Positions 32,719-39,335 of a stretch of 50,574 nucleotides of DNA are shown piece after piece. The notes under the pieces were generated by a model. The model was not told the DNA's origin, searched no databases, and was given only the letters and a program-made list of their open reading frames with translations. This DNA comes from a virus. The DNA is taken from positions 1 through 50,574 of IMG/VR virus record IMGVR_UViG_3300009174_000247, one strand, 5' to 3'. The stretch's first letter is position 1, and each line of letters begins with the position of its first letter. Made by a program: the position numbers and the translations under genes.

Positions 32719-33607
32719 CACTGTTCCCCTCTCGAACCTTCAAATAAACCTCGTCGTTCAGCAAGTAATCAATATTCTTGCAGCGCCACGTCTTACCAGT
32801 CTTGGCATCAGGGCGATCACCCAGCATCCAGCGACAGCTAACCGAGATGTAAGCCAGGTAGTCTTCCCATGCCTTCATGCTGAAAGGCGCGTTGTCCAAC
32901 TGACGGGTAATCTTCCCTGCCTTCACCCAGAAGGTTTTGATCAGGTTCTTGCGCTTGTCGCTCAACGCTCGAACGCTAGGGCATTCCGGCAGTATCCGAT
33001 GGTAGGCATCGATAACGTCTTGGCATGAGTGGGTTGGTTTTTTCTGTTCAGGTTTTACGGCTGCTACGGCACTCTCTTTATCTTTAGATAAAGAGTTATT
33101 AGTTATATTATTGTTTATGGACAATCGTTGGACATCCGTTGGACAAACATCGCTGGAAGCCGCATTATTACTGGTGTTCGCGTTGGACAATCGCTGGACA
33201 TCCGTTGGACAATTTGGGAACTGAAAATCGTCATATTTTAGGATGGTTATCAGGCTAAATTTCCTGCCCATCGCCTCGACTTTTAGCATTCCTTTTGACT
33301 CGAAGCTGCGAAGTAAACTCTTCACTTTGTTGTCTGGGATGAATGTCTCAGTTACCAGGGTTGGGCGTCCGGTAATCATCTGCCCACGACCAACCATCAT
33401 CTCACCCACATCGGTGTTAACGACTGCAGGCGAGTAGTTTGCTTTAAGTATCAGATGGAGCCAGAGGTGTACTGCCTGTGAGTCCTTGTACAGTCTGCTA
33501 TCCATGAATTGACGGTGTATCAAGGCAAACCCCTTACCGGTTGCCTCCGGTGTCTCTACGTGGCGCTCCTGCTGCCTGTAGTCGGATAATTTTCTAACGA
33601 CGCCCAT
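32708..33607 (-). CDS. Replication initiator, O-like
   Basis: 299 residues. The N-terminal part has a winged-helix character and residues 135-180 contain the repeated segment CPTDVQRLS twice, encoded by the iterons of the origin. The C-terminal part (PFSMKAWEDYLAYISVSCRWML and TWRCKNIDYLLND) is that of the conserved phage replication proteins that follow O or DnaC-like loaders. It should bind the iterons and deliver DnaB to the origin, as lambda O does. The last 11 bases overlap dnaB. Confidence 0.82.
   Translation of the reverse strand: MGVVRKLSDYRQQERHVETPEATGKGFALIHRQFMDSRLYKDSQAVHLWLHLILKANYSPAVVNTDVGEMMVGRGQMITGRPTLVTETFIPDNKVKSLLRSFESKGMLKVEAMGRKFSLITILKYDDFQFPNCPTDVQRLSNANTSNNAASSDVCPTDVQRLSINNNITNNSLSKDKESAVAAVKPEQKKPTHSCQDVIDAYHRILPECPSVRALSDKRKNLIKTFWVKAGKITRQLDNAPFSMKAWEDYLAYISVSCRWMLGDRPDAKTGKTWRCKNIDYLLNDEVYLKVREGNSDDV
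33073..33213. other. Origin of replication: iterons plus AT-rich block
   Basis: Inside the initiator gene, the unit CGTTGGACA recurs at 33126, 33137, 33181 and 33203, with CGCTGGACA at 33192, TTATGGACA at 33115 and CGCTGGAAG at 33151. Units step by 11 bases within each array, and the two arrays start 66 bases apart. A flanking AT-rich stretch (33073-33118) completes a lambda-like origin. Confidence 0.75.
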
Positions 33608-33758
33608 CTTTCTTCACCCCTGCTTTAGCCAGTCTGAAAACGCCAATCAACCTTTCGGCGAATGGCTTATTGCATGCTGCTGTGTAGACAAGTCCGTCAG
33701 GTGAATCCGGATGCTGCCGTTCCTCTTCTTGCTTGAAATTTCTGCGTTTTCGTGCCAT
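33594..33758 (-). CDS. Small basic protein between CII and initiator
   Basis: 54 codons: MARKRRNFKQEEERQ, then an AERLIGVFRLAKAG helix and a basic end KKDGRR. GAGGTAAATA precedes the ATG. It overlaps the initiator start by 14 bases and follows the CII gene. Short basic proteins in this place are common in lambdoid phages; function unknown. Confidence 0.68.
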   Translation of the reverse strand: MARKRRNFKQEEERQHPDSPDGLVYTAACNKPFAERLIGVFRLAKAGVKKDGRR

Positions 33759-33766
33759 TATTTACC

Positions 33767-34072
33767 TCAGAAATTGATAGTGATTTGTTGTTCAGAAACC
33801 TCGGCTGCCACCGGGGTTTTCTTATTTTTAACGCCCACCGCTTTCACCACCTCCTGCACCATCATCCCCAGAGGACTAAATTCCAGTGACTTCTTGGCTA
33901 CACAGAGAATGGTTGCGATATAGCGCCAGTCTGTGCGGCTAATCTTCGATTCATGGCATCCAGCCATACGAGCGAACTCCCTGTTGCTGACCAGTGATAG
34001 CGTCAGAAGTAAGTCAGTCTCGGCCCGGTTAATCTCTTGCTCTGTTGGTTTGCTGTAGTTTGCTAATTCCAT
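33767..34072 (-). CDS. cII: CII-like transcriptional activator
   Basis: 101 residues. A helix-turn-helix (VSNREFARMAGCHESKISR, about 29-48) and a C-terminal tail EVSEQQITINF closely resemble lambda CII (EQIQMEF-type end). CII activates the establishment promoter for the repressor and the integrase promoter. Position between Cro and the replication genes and orientation agree. Residue pattern supports a CII fold; target sites were not found with confidence. Confidence 0.85.
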   Translation of the reverse strand: MELANYSKPTEQEINRAETDLLLTLSLVSNREFARMAGCHESKISRTDWRYIATILCVAKKSLEFSPLGMMVQEVVKAVGVKNKKTPVAAEVSEQQITINF

Positions 34073-34177
34073 TTCGTAGAATGTCCATGTTGGTTAAATA
34101 GTTACGTGCGGCATCCGTGGGGATTGCCACATAGATATTTGTTGGTTTTTATTTGTCACGTTCTCGGTGACGATGTA

Positions 34178-34205
34178 AGGCTTCATGCCTATTGTGAAAA
34201 GAGCG
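34178..34205 (-). promoter_or_regulatory. nutR-like site
   Basis: Minus-strand boxA CGCTCTTTTCACA (34205-34193) followed three bases on by the hairpin AGGC-ATGAA-GCCT (34190-34178) as boxB with a five-base loop. It is located between cro and cII, as nutR in lambda, and fits N-dependent antitermination. Confidence 0.68.
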
Positions 34206-34212
34206 GTGTTGC

Positions 34213-34440
34213 CTATGCTGCTTGCGGGTGTGGGAATAAGCTTGTCAGGTCAGGCCTAACTTGATACGCGGGAACCTCCCCGCCAGTAGCCACTTCAATG
34301 CGCTTGGCATTTTCGGCTGAAACTTTTTTCTTTCCGTGCAGCCACGCCCAGACTGAAGGCTGTTTAACCTCGCAGGCCTCGGCAAGCTTTTGCTGGCTAC
34401 CCAGAACGTCAATAGCCTTCTTGATTGCTTGGTTGACCAT
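34213..34440 (-). CDS. cro: Cro-like repressor (YdaS/Cro family)
   Basis: 75 residues from the ATG at 34440 (GGAGTG six bases upstream). IKKAIDVLGSQQKLAEACEVKQPSVWAWLHG is the YdaS/Cro helix-turn-helix, then a basic KKVSAENAKRIEVATGG and a short tail. It is the first gene of the rightward early transcript and competes with CI at the operators. Symbol by analogy. Confidence 0.85.
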   Translation of the reverse strand: MVNQAIKKAIDVLGSQQKLAEACEVKQPSVWAWLHGKKKVSAENAKRIEVATGGEVPAYQVRPDLTSLFPHPQAA

Positions 34441-34470
34441 AAAATCACTCCATCTCTTAAATTCAACCCG

Positions 34471-34540
34471 ATAATAGCTCAAGCTATTCATGATGTAAAT
34501 AGATGTAGCTATTTGATAATTTAATAGTCTCGGCTATAAG
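34471..34540. promoter_or_regulatory. OR region with PR and PRM
   Basis: Three operators of half-site AATAGCT: 34473-34488 (perfect), 34498-34513 (one mismatch) and 34523-34538 (weaker), centres exactly 25 bases apart. PR (minus) has -35 TTTACA (34499-34494), 17-base spacer, -10 TATTAT (34476-34471). PRM (plus) has TTGATA (34513-34518), 16-base spacer, TATAAG (34535-34540). Operators overlap both promoters as in lambda. Confidence 0.8.
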
Positions 34541-34548
34541 ATAGCGAT

Positions 34549-35253
34549 ATGAAAAAAATGACATTTTCAGAACGATTAAATCTGGCCATGAAAGAAAGTG
34601 GCTTCACTCAGGGCGCTCTTGCTGAGGCGGTTGGCATGGCTCAACCAAGCGTTTGGAAGCTTGTTAGCGGTGGTGCTAAGGGGTCAAAGAAAACAGTCCA
34701 GATAGCGAGTGTTCTTGGAGTTCGAGCCGAATGGCTAGCGGATGGTTCTGAACCCATGCGAGACGACACACCCCAACCTAAGCGGCAGGATTTAATTGGT
34801 CGCACCACGAGAGATTCCGATATTTATCGCATTGAGGTTCTGGACTTGGTAGTCAGTGCTGGCCCAGGGCGCTACATGCTTTCAGAAGCAGTTGAAGTAC
34901 TGAATGCCATTGAATTCACATCTGATCGCGCTAGGGCACTATTTGGCAGTCGATCGGCTGATGACGTAAAGGTTATGACCGTGGATGGCGACAGCATGTA
35001 CCCCACCATCAAATCAGGCGACAGACTGTTTTTCGATGTTTCTGTACGTGAGTTCACCACAGATGGTGTCTATGCATTCGTTTACGGGAAAACATTCCAC
35101 GTAAAGCGCCTGCAGATGCAAGGAACAAAGCTTATTGTTCTTTCAGACAACCCTAACCTTGAGCGGTGGGAAATCCTTGAGGATACGGAAGACCAGTTTT
35201 ACGTCATGGGCAAAGCGCTGCTGCATGAATCGATCATGTATGGAAAGCTGTAG
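34549..35253 (+). CDS. cI: CI repressor, HTH plus S24 peptidase domain
   Basis: 234 residues. Helix-turn-helix at about 16-45 (FTQGALAEAVGMAQPSVWKLVSG). Ala104-Gly105 is the RecA-stimulated cleavage site, and Ser149 (GDSMYP) and Lys186 (FHVKRL) form the catalytic pair of the LexA/S24 fold. The phage should be inducible by SOS. The ATG lies about two bases after the expected PRM start and has no Shine-Dalgarno, so the message is probably leaderless. A second ATG three codons on is possible. Confidence 0.95.
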   Translation: MKKMTFSERLNLAMKESGFTQGALAEAVGMAQPSVWKLVSGGAKGSKKTVQIASVLGVRAEWLADGSEPMRDDTPQPKRQDLIGRTTRDSDIYRIEVLDLVVSAGPGRYMLSEAVEVLNAIEFTSDRARALFGSRSADDVKVMTVDGDSMYPTIKSGDRLFFDVSVREFTTDGVYAFVYGKTFHVKRLQMQGTKLIVLSDNPNLERWEILEDTEDQFYVMGKALLHESIMYGKL

Positions 35254-35336
35254 CCAGTGGGCTGATGAGCTGGATAGAGAGATGCGAAGATTAGGCCAAA
35301 GCGAATCATACATACCGCAATACAATAATTAAGCAC

Positions 35337-35364
35337 TTGAAATAGAACGAAAATTTCATATAGA
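35337..35364 (+). promoter_or_regulatory. Candidate promoter ahead of HipA-like gene
   Basis: -35 TTGAAA (35337-35342), 16-base spacer, TATAGA (35359-35364), RNA start near 35372, about 15-20 bases before the HipA-like start. It lets the pair be expressed apart from PRM; a match of moderate quality. Confidence 0.4.
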
Positions 35365-35388
35365 AATCTTATAGGATTAGGAAGCAGC

Positions 35389-36234
35389 ATGAAATCGATC
35401 TGGGGGAGTGTAAAAGTGGAACAAGATGATGACTTTGAAGAGAATATCGAACCAGAGCAAGGTCACTTATTTGAACTAGAATTTAGCGATTACACCCCAT
35501 CAGGTCTAGGAACCGCTCATCTATCTGGATTTGCGATCGCTAGTGATGAAATGGAGTATGCAGTTAAAAGCACAGGTGGTAATACGCCATTCCCAGTCCA
35601 AAATCCTGCACAGGTTCCAGCCGCAGAATGGTTTTGTACAAACCTGGCGGAAAGGTGCGGTATCGCCACGCCAGTATGTAAAATATTGAAATGTGTAGCC
35701 AATGGAGAGTACGTTTTTGGCTCACGAATTGAACATGCAGCATGGAAGTCTGGGTTAAACGCTGCTCAATGGGTCCAATTACTCAGTAACGCCAATGAAT
35801 CACTAAAAAAGCAACTATGGGCTATCTATGCGTTCGATCAGTTCGTACACAACGTAGATCGGCATCTTAACAATTACCTTTACATGCATAATAGTCGTGG
35901 GCAAGTAATTGTAAAAACCTTCGACTTTAGCCTTAGTTCATTTGTTTTAGGGTGGCCACGGAGTACATCCGTTACCTTGCCATCGGATTCAAACACAAAC
36001 GTAAACTGGCGAGCGGCTAAGACGCTAATCGGAGAAACAGATGAGCTCAGATTGGTTGCACTTAATGTTCTTGACAGGCTTGAAATGATTGGTGTAGGTA
36101 CCATATCTGATATACTGGATACTATGCCAAGGGACTGGTTACCACCAATGCAAAAGGATTTGATTTTGCGATGGTGGGGCAGCCCAGAGAGAGTTGAGAG
36201 ATTAAATGCAATAAGATTGGAGATAACTTCATGA
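35389..36234 (+). CDS. HipA-like kinase domain protein
   Basis: 281 residues. FVHNVDRHLNNYLY (152-165) holds a catalytic Asp157 and metal-binding Asn162; Asp179 in TFDF binds metal; Lys60 in YAVKSTGG is a likely ATP-contact residue. This is the core of the HipA-like kinase fold (HipA_2 group) without the N-terminal subdomain of classic HipA. AGGAAG precedes the start. Its stop overlaps the DUF3037 start (ATGA), so the two are one unit. It lies downstream of cI, in the rexAB position. No HipB-type antitoxin is adjacent. Substrate unknown; toxin or defence role is inference. Confidence 0.82.
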   Translation: MKSIWGSVKVEQDDDFEENIEPEQGHLFELEFSDYTPSGLGTAHLSGFAIASDEMEYAVKSTGGNTPFPVQNPAQVPAAEWFCTNLAERCGIATPVCKILKCVANGEYVFGSRIEHAAWKSGLNAAQWVQLLSNANESLKKQLWAIYAFDQFVHNVDRHLNNYLYMHNSRGQVIVKTFDFSLSSFVLGWPRSTSVTLPSDSNTNVNWRAAKTLIGETDELRLVALNVLDRLEMIGVGTISDILDTMPRDWLPPMQKDLILRWWGSPERVERLNAIRLEITS

Positions 36235-37037
36235 AAACATTCAAGTACAGCTTAATCAGAATCACACCTAATCTAGAGAAAGGTGAGACGATTAATGTTG
36301 GTTTGATTGTGTACCATGATGCTAGCATTGACGTCAGAATGCTCAACTCCGTTTCAAAGTTGAAGGCGATAGATAAATGCCTAGACCTCGAGTACCTGGA
36401 GGAGGTGCATCAATCTTTTGTTGACCTATCCAATTCAATCGGTGATGTAACTCTGTTGCCAAAGTTGTTCAAGGGATCATTAACTATATCTGACTTTGGT
36501 GCGTTTACGGTTCAACCAGCTGAAAATTATGATAAAAAAGTTTCAGAACTAATGGACAGATTGGTGAACTCTCAGCGTGCTCGGCACAGAAGAGTGAATA
36601 GAAAGGTATTTTTTGACATTAAAGACACTTTTGTACAACACGGAATTTTCAGTAAGTTTGATGAAGACCTTTATCATCATAAGGTAGTTTCTAACTACCC
36701 CATCAGTGCCGATGAGGGACTGTCAGCAGACTTTTTGTTAAAGAATGGAAAATACCATCTTACGGAAACAATTGATTTCCGTTCAGAAAACATTAAAAAG
36801 CAGATGGGAGAAGCAGCTCTAAGTGCGCTCACTATTAGCAAGGCAATCGAGATTTTCCACTGCAACATTGACTCTTTCGTTATTTATGCCGCTGAGACCA
36901 CTGCGCAAGAGAAAGGAGCGCGGCACCAGCTGAACCTGCTAGAAAAGCACACGAACAACCTAATTAATGCCTTTAGTAAAGAAGATATGAATAAGTATTA
37001 TGAAAAAATGCTAAATGCCGCATCAATGATACAGTAA
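36231..37037 (+). CDS. DUF3037 protein, partner of HipA-like kinase
   Basis: 268 residues. The N-terminus MKTFKYSLIRITPN followed by KGETINVGLIVYHD is the DUF3037 signature. The rest has two basic segments (about 115-130) and a helical C-terminus with QLNLLEKHTNN. No catalytic motif is evident. Encoded directly after the kinase with a four-base overlap, both AT-richer than neighbours; DUF3037 and HipA-type kinases are often found adjacent, as I recall, but no function is known to me. Likely substrate, regulator or effector of the kinase. Confidence 0.8.
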   Translation: MKTFKYSLIRITPNLEKGETINVGLIVYHDASIDVRMLNSVSKLKAIDKCLDLEYLEEVHQSFVDLSNSIGDVTLLPKLFKGSLTISDFGAFTVQPAENYDKKVSELMDRLVNSQRARHRRVNRKVFFDIKDTFVQHGIFSKFDEDLYHHKVVSNYPISADEGLSADFLLKNGKYHLTETIDFRSENIKKQMGEAALSALTISKAIEIFHCNIDSFVIYAAETTAQEKGARHQLNLLEKHTNNLINAFSKEDMNKYYEKMLNAASMIQ

Positions 37038-37040
37038 CTA

Positions 37041-37066
37041 AACCCGGCCACCGAGCCGGGTTTTTT
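37041..37066 (+). terminator. Terminator after cI-HipA-DUF3037 unit
   Basis: Perfect 8-bp stem AACCCGGC/GCCGGGTT (37041-37048, 37055-37062), six-base loop CACCGA, then TTTT. It closes the repressor operon before the pL region. Confidence 0.88.
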
Positions 37067-37225
37067 GTGCCTGCCGATCCCCTAGCCCCCACCGCACCTG
37101 CACTAAATCCGACCTCCTGCACTTTTTCGCTGCCCCGACATGCCTATACACACCTGATTTTGGCTAGGTGCGATGGTTTTTTGATGGGTGAGGTGAAAAT
37201 AAATAACCTTGTATATCAACATAAT
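37067..37225. other. Non-coding stretch upstream of OL
   Basis: Between the terminator and OL I see no credible gene. Open frames here have poor starts and no recognisable motif. It is likely spacer and untranslated DNA. Confidence 0.5.
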
Positions 37226-37288
37226 AATAGTCAAAGCGATAATAATATAGTTATAGCTATTTACATGAAATATAACTGCGCCTATTAT
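37226..37288. promoter_or_regulatory. OL region with pL promoter
   Basis: Plus-strand promoter TTTACA (37260-37265), 17-base spacer, TATTAT (37283-37288), the same hexamers as PR. Operator-like sites AATAGCT-type lie at 37226-37241, 37246-37261 and 37271-37286. The last two overlap -35 and -10 by two and four bases, exactly as the PR sites do. Confidence 0.72.
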
Positions 37289-37355
37289 CAACCCATCGAA
37301 ACGAAACGCGATGCGGCAGACGGAACTACCAGCCGCGCCAGACATGAAGTCAGGC

Positions 37356-37385
37356 TGCTCATTGTAACAACGAGCTAGGAAGCTC
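37356..37385 (+). promoter_or_regulatory. nutL-like site
   Basis: TGCTCATTGTAACA (37356-37369) resembles boxA, and GAGCT-AGGA-AGCTC (37372-37385) is a boxB-like hairpin just after it. It lies between pL and N, as expected; the boxB loop is four bases and the boxA has an insertion relative to consensus. Confidence 0.55.
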
Positions 37386-37473
37386 TACGGAAGGTACCGA
37401 TAACGTACCGAACCTAACCGATTGGTGAGTGCCCTGTTGCGACAGGTCAGCCACCAATCATATAGGAGTCATC

Positions 37474-37800
37474 ATGACAACGATTAGCTATGGCAAGTCG
37501 GTAAAGCCTGCAAGAAAAGAGAACGCAGCAGCTCGCCGTCATCAACGCCGCGCAGCAGAGGCGATTGATAAAAAATTGGTTGAGTCGCGGATCTGCAAAG
37601 CTTTAGGGCAGAAACCGGAAGAAGTTACCAACGTGAAAAAGGTGGCAGTCAGTAATAAGCGCTCTGTATCAAGTCGTGCCGAGTTAGTGACGCTAACGCA
37701 CTTTGTTAAACCGGTAAGTAGCCCTGACAACCGGTGCCTGCCAGAGGTAGCAATGTTCGCTGCAGGGTTCCGCAAGAGCGAGAAAATAACGGCACGTTAA
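37474..37800 (+). CDS. N: N-type early antiterminator (P22 gp24-like)
   Basis: 108 residues from the ATG at 37474 (AGGAG seven bases upstream). MTTISYGKS at the start, an arginine-rich motif AARRHQRRAAE (about 18-28) for boxB RNA binding, and the C-terminus VAMFAAGFRKSEKITAR all match P22 N. It allows early transcripts to pass terminators. Located just after pL and nutL. Confidence 0.88.
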   Translation: MTTISYGKSVKPARKENAAARRHQRRAAEAIDKKLVESRICKALGQKPEEVTNVKKVAVSNKRSVSSRAELVTLTHFVKPVSSPDNRCLPEVAMFAAGFRKSEKITAR

Positions 37801-37816
37801 AATCTCGCTGTACGAA

Positions 37817-38308
37817 TTAGGACTTGTGATCACCTTTAAGTGTGGCAACAGGAATTTGATAAGTTGCTTTACATAAATGGCATAACAAATATGCCACTCC
37901 ACTCATAGGTGCGACCTGTCTTTGAAACTGAAGCACAGATTTTTTTCGGTTATTGTGACATGCGGTACAAAGATAAATTACGGGTTGATCGCCCTTCTCA
38001 GATTCTTTAATGCGGTAGAGAAAAGAGCCAGGCGTAGGACTTATAAGCTCATACTTAGAAGATTCGAGTTCCCAATTCTCTTTCTGTTTTTTCTCATCTT
38101 CAAGCTCAATAATTCTCTCCTTAGCAGATATGAGTAGTGACTGGATATCCATTAGCTTTGTAAGTAAATCAAACGTCTTTTCCTTGACGTTATAGTCTAC
38201 ATGCAGCGCCTGAATGTCCTTTACGGCATCAACTGTTGCTTTTATAGCGCCGCCTGCACCTGAAACAGCATCCGTAATTCTACTAACTATGCCTTTATTC
38301 TCTGACAT
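37817..38308 (-). CDS. Zinc-binding moron, unknown function
   Basis: 163 residues from the ATG at 38308. The N-terminal 100 residues are helical with an IVSRITDAVSGAGGAIKATVDAVKD segment (possibly membrane-interacting) and a coiled-coil-like ERIIELEDEKKQKENWE. The C-terminal part has CTACHNN and CHLCKATY, a CxxC...CxxC zinc ribbon. It is opposite to the N operon, in the place of lambda sieB, and AT-rich. Its direction and position suggest a prophage-expressed gene, possibly for exclusion; there is no direct evidence. Confidence 0.66.
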   Translation of the reverse strand: MSENKGIVSRITDAVSGAGGAIKATVDAVKDIQALHVDYNVKEKTFDLLTKLMDIQSLLISAKERIIELEDEKKQKENWELESSKYELISPTPGSFLYRIKESEKGDQPVIYLCTACHNNRKKSVLQFQRQVAPMSGVAYLLCHLCKATYQIPVATLKGDHKS

Positions 38309-38324
38309 TTTAATCACTCTCTAA

Positions 38325-38368
38325 CTGTAGGGGTGATTGAAGTTTATCCGATTTCTCGCTGTAGGGGT
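38325..38368. repeat. Direct repeat upstream of zinc moron
   Basis: CTGTAGGGGT occurs at 38325-38334 and again at 38359-38368, 34 bases apart, just ahead of the minus-strand gene. It may be an operator for that gene. Confidence 0.55.
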
Positions 38369-38470
38369 ACAACGGGAATCCTCGCCGCCTGAGAGGATTA
38401 ACAAAGCAGGCAACTAATTATATTCATTGCGAATTAACACGGATGTTATGTCTGGGGAAAGCGCAAGCAC

Positions 38471-38494
38471 AAAGCCTCTTCGGAGGCTTTTCTT
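38471..38494 (+). terminator. Terminator in left operon
   Basis: Stem AAAGCCTC/GAGGCTTT (38471-38478, 38483-38490) with UUCG loop and T-rich tail. It lies after N and would be read through only with N. Confidence 0.75.
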
Positions 38495-38512
38495 TTAACT
38501 GGAGGGTGCAGC

Positions 38513-38608
38513 ATGACTTACAACGAGAAGGTTTGGTTTTGGGTTCTGGCAGGCTGCGCCCTCTTCTGGTCCGTGGCGATTATTATTCTGATTGGAGTAG
38601 CAAAATGA
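38513..38608 (+). CDS. 31-residue single-span membrane protein
   Basis: 31 codons: MTYNEKVWFWVLAG followed by a hydrophobic stretch ending in LIGVAK. GGAGGG lies ahead of the ATG. Its stop overlaps the next start as ATGA. Function unknown; small membrane peptides in left operons can affect lysis or host physiology. Confidence 0.68.
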   Translation: MTYNEKVWFWVLAGCALFWSVAIIILIGVAK

Positions 38609-38832
38609 GCAAAGAAACAGGCGGGCCTGCGTTCCCTGACCATGGAGGTCAATATGATTACACGGGAGGTATGACATTGCGTGACTACTTCGCCGCAAAG
38701 GCCATGCATGCCATCATTCGCAGGTATGACGGGCATAGTTTTGGCGGTGGTCCAGAATCGCCTCAATACAAAGAATTGTCTGAGGATGCCTACCATATTG
38801 CTGACGCCATGCTGAAAGCTCGCAACCAATGA
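38605..38832 (+). CDS. Conserved phage protein, GGPAFP motif
   Basis: 75 residues from the ATG at 38605 (GGAG eight bases upstream). GGPAFPDHGGQYDYTGGMTLRDYFAAKAM is a pattern I recall in many phage early proteins of unknown function. Start overlaps the upstream stop (ATGA). Function unknown. Confidence 0.75.
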   Translation: MSKETGGPAFPDHGGQYDYTGGMTLRDYFAAKAMHAIIRRYDGHSFGGGPESPQYKELSEDAYHIADAMLKARNQ

Positions 38833-38842
38833 GGGTTATGTG

Positions 38843-39166
38843 ATGAGTGAATTTAAAGGTACGCCGGGGCCATGGCTAATTGATCGCTATGGAAAGGTGG
38901 TTGATTGTCGAGGAATGACAGTTGGTGTTAGTGGCGTAGCGCTACCAATGACCCGTGACACAGAGTGTGTTGCAAATGCACATCTTGTAAGTGCGGCTCC
39001 TGAGCTTCTTGAAGCGCTTCAGGAAACAGTTAAGGACTTGGTCGCATACCAAGTAAATGCACGGAATGCAGCAAAGATAAATAACCGCTGGGAAGGCGTC
39101 GCAGATGCGGTGCAACCATCTATTGATAGGGCAAGAGAATCCATCAACAAGGCATTGGGTCGCTGA
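38843..39166 (+). CDS. Ead/Ea22-like TPGPW protein
   Basis: 107 residues from the ATG at 38843. TPGPWLIDRYG at the start and NAHLVSAAPELLEALQE in the centre are typical of a widespread phage family, also represented by the gene at 46696. Soluble, helical C-terminus. Role in the phage not known. Confidence 0.75.
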   Translation: MSEFKGTPGPWLIDRYGKVVDCRGMTVGVSGVALPMTRDTECVANAHLVSAAPELLEALQETVKDLVAYQVNARNAAKINNRWEGVADAVQPSIDRARESINKALGR

Positions 39167-39241
39167 CCATCCCAAAGCTCGTTATCTAGCGGGCTTGATG
39201 ATGTACCAGTAAGAAGACATAACCCCTCTTATCATCACTTC

Positions 39242-39268
39242 GGGCTGCCTTGTGCGGCCCATTTTTTT
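39242..39268 (+). terminator. Terminator before recombination genes
   Basis: Stem GGGCTGC/GCGGCCC with one T-G pair (39242-39248, 39254-39260), loop CTTGT, then ATTTTTTT. Another N-dependent barrier in the left operon. Confidence 0.78.
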
Positions 39269-39335
39269 ACCCATCGCTAAGCCAATTTACGAGTTGGTTC
39301 AGCAATGAATACCTATCAATAAAAGGAGAGATGCC

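Noticed and set aside
34209-34225. CII-responsive PRE site (TTGC-N6-TTGC)
   Set aside because: TTGC occurs twice but nine bases apart, not six. The spacing does not fit.
35240-35332. Possible 30-codon peptide overlapping the end of cI
   Set aside because: No Shine-Dalgarno and no motif. The frame is short enough to be chance.
37067-37378. Plus-strand open frame of 103 codons across the pL region
   Set aside because: It runs over the terminator tail, operators, promoter and boxA and ends within boxB, has no ribosome site and shows low-complexity composition. Regulatory DNA explains it better.
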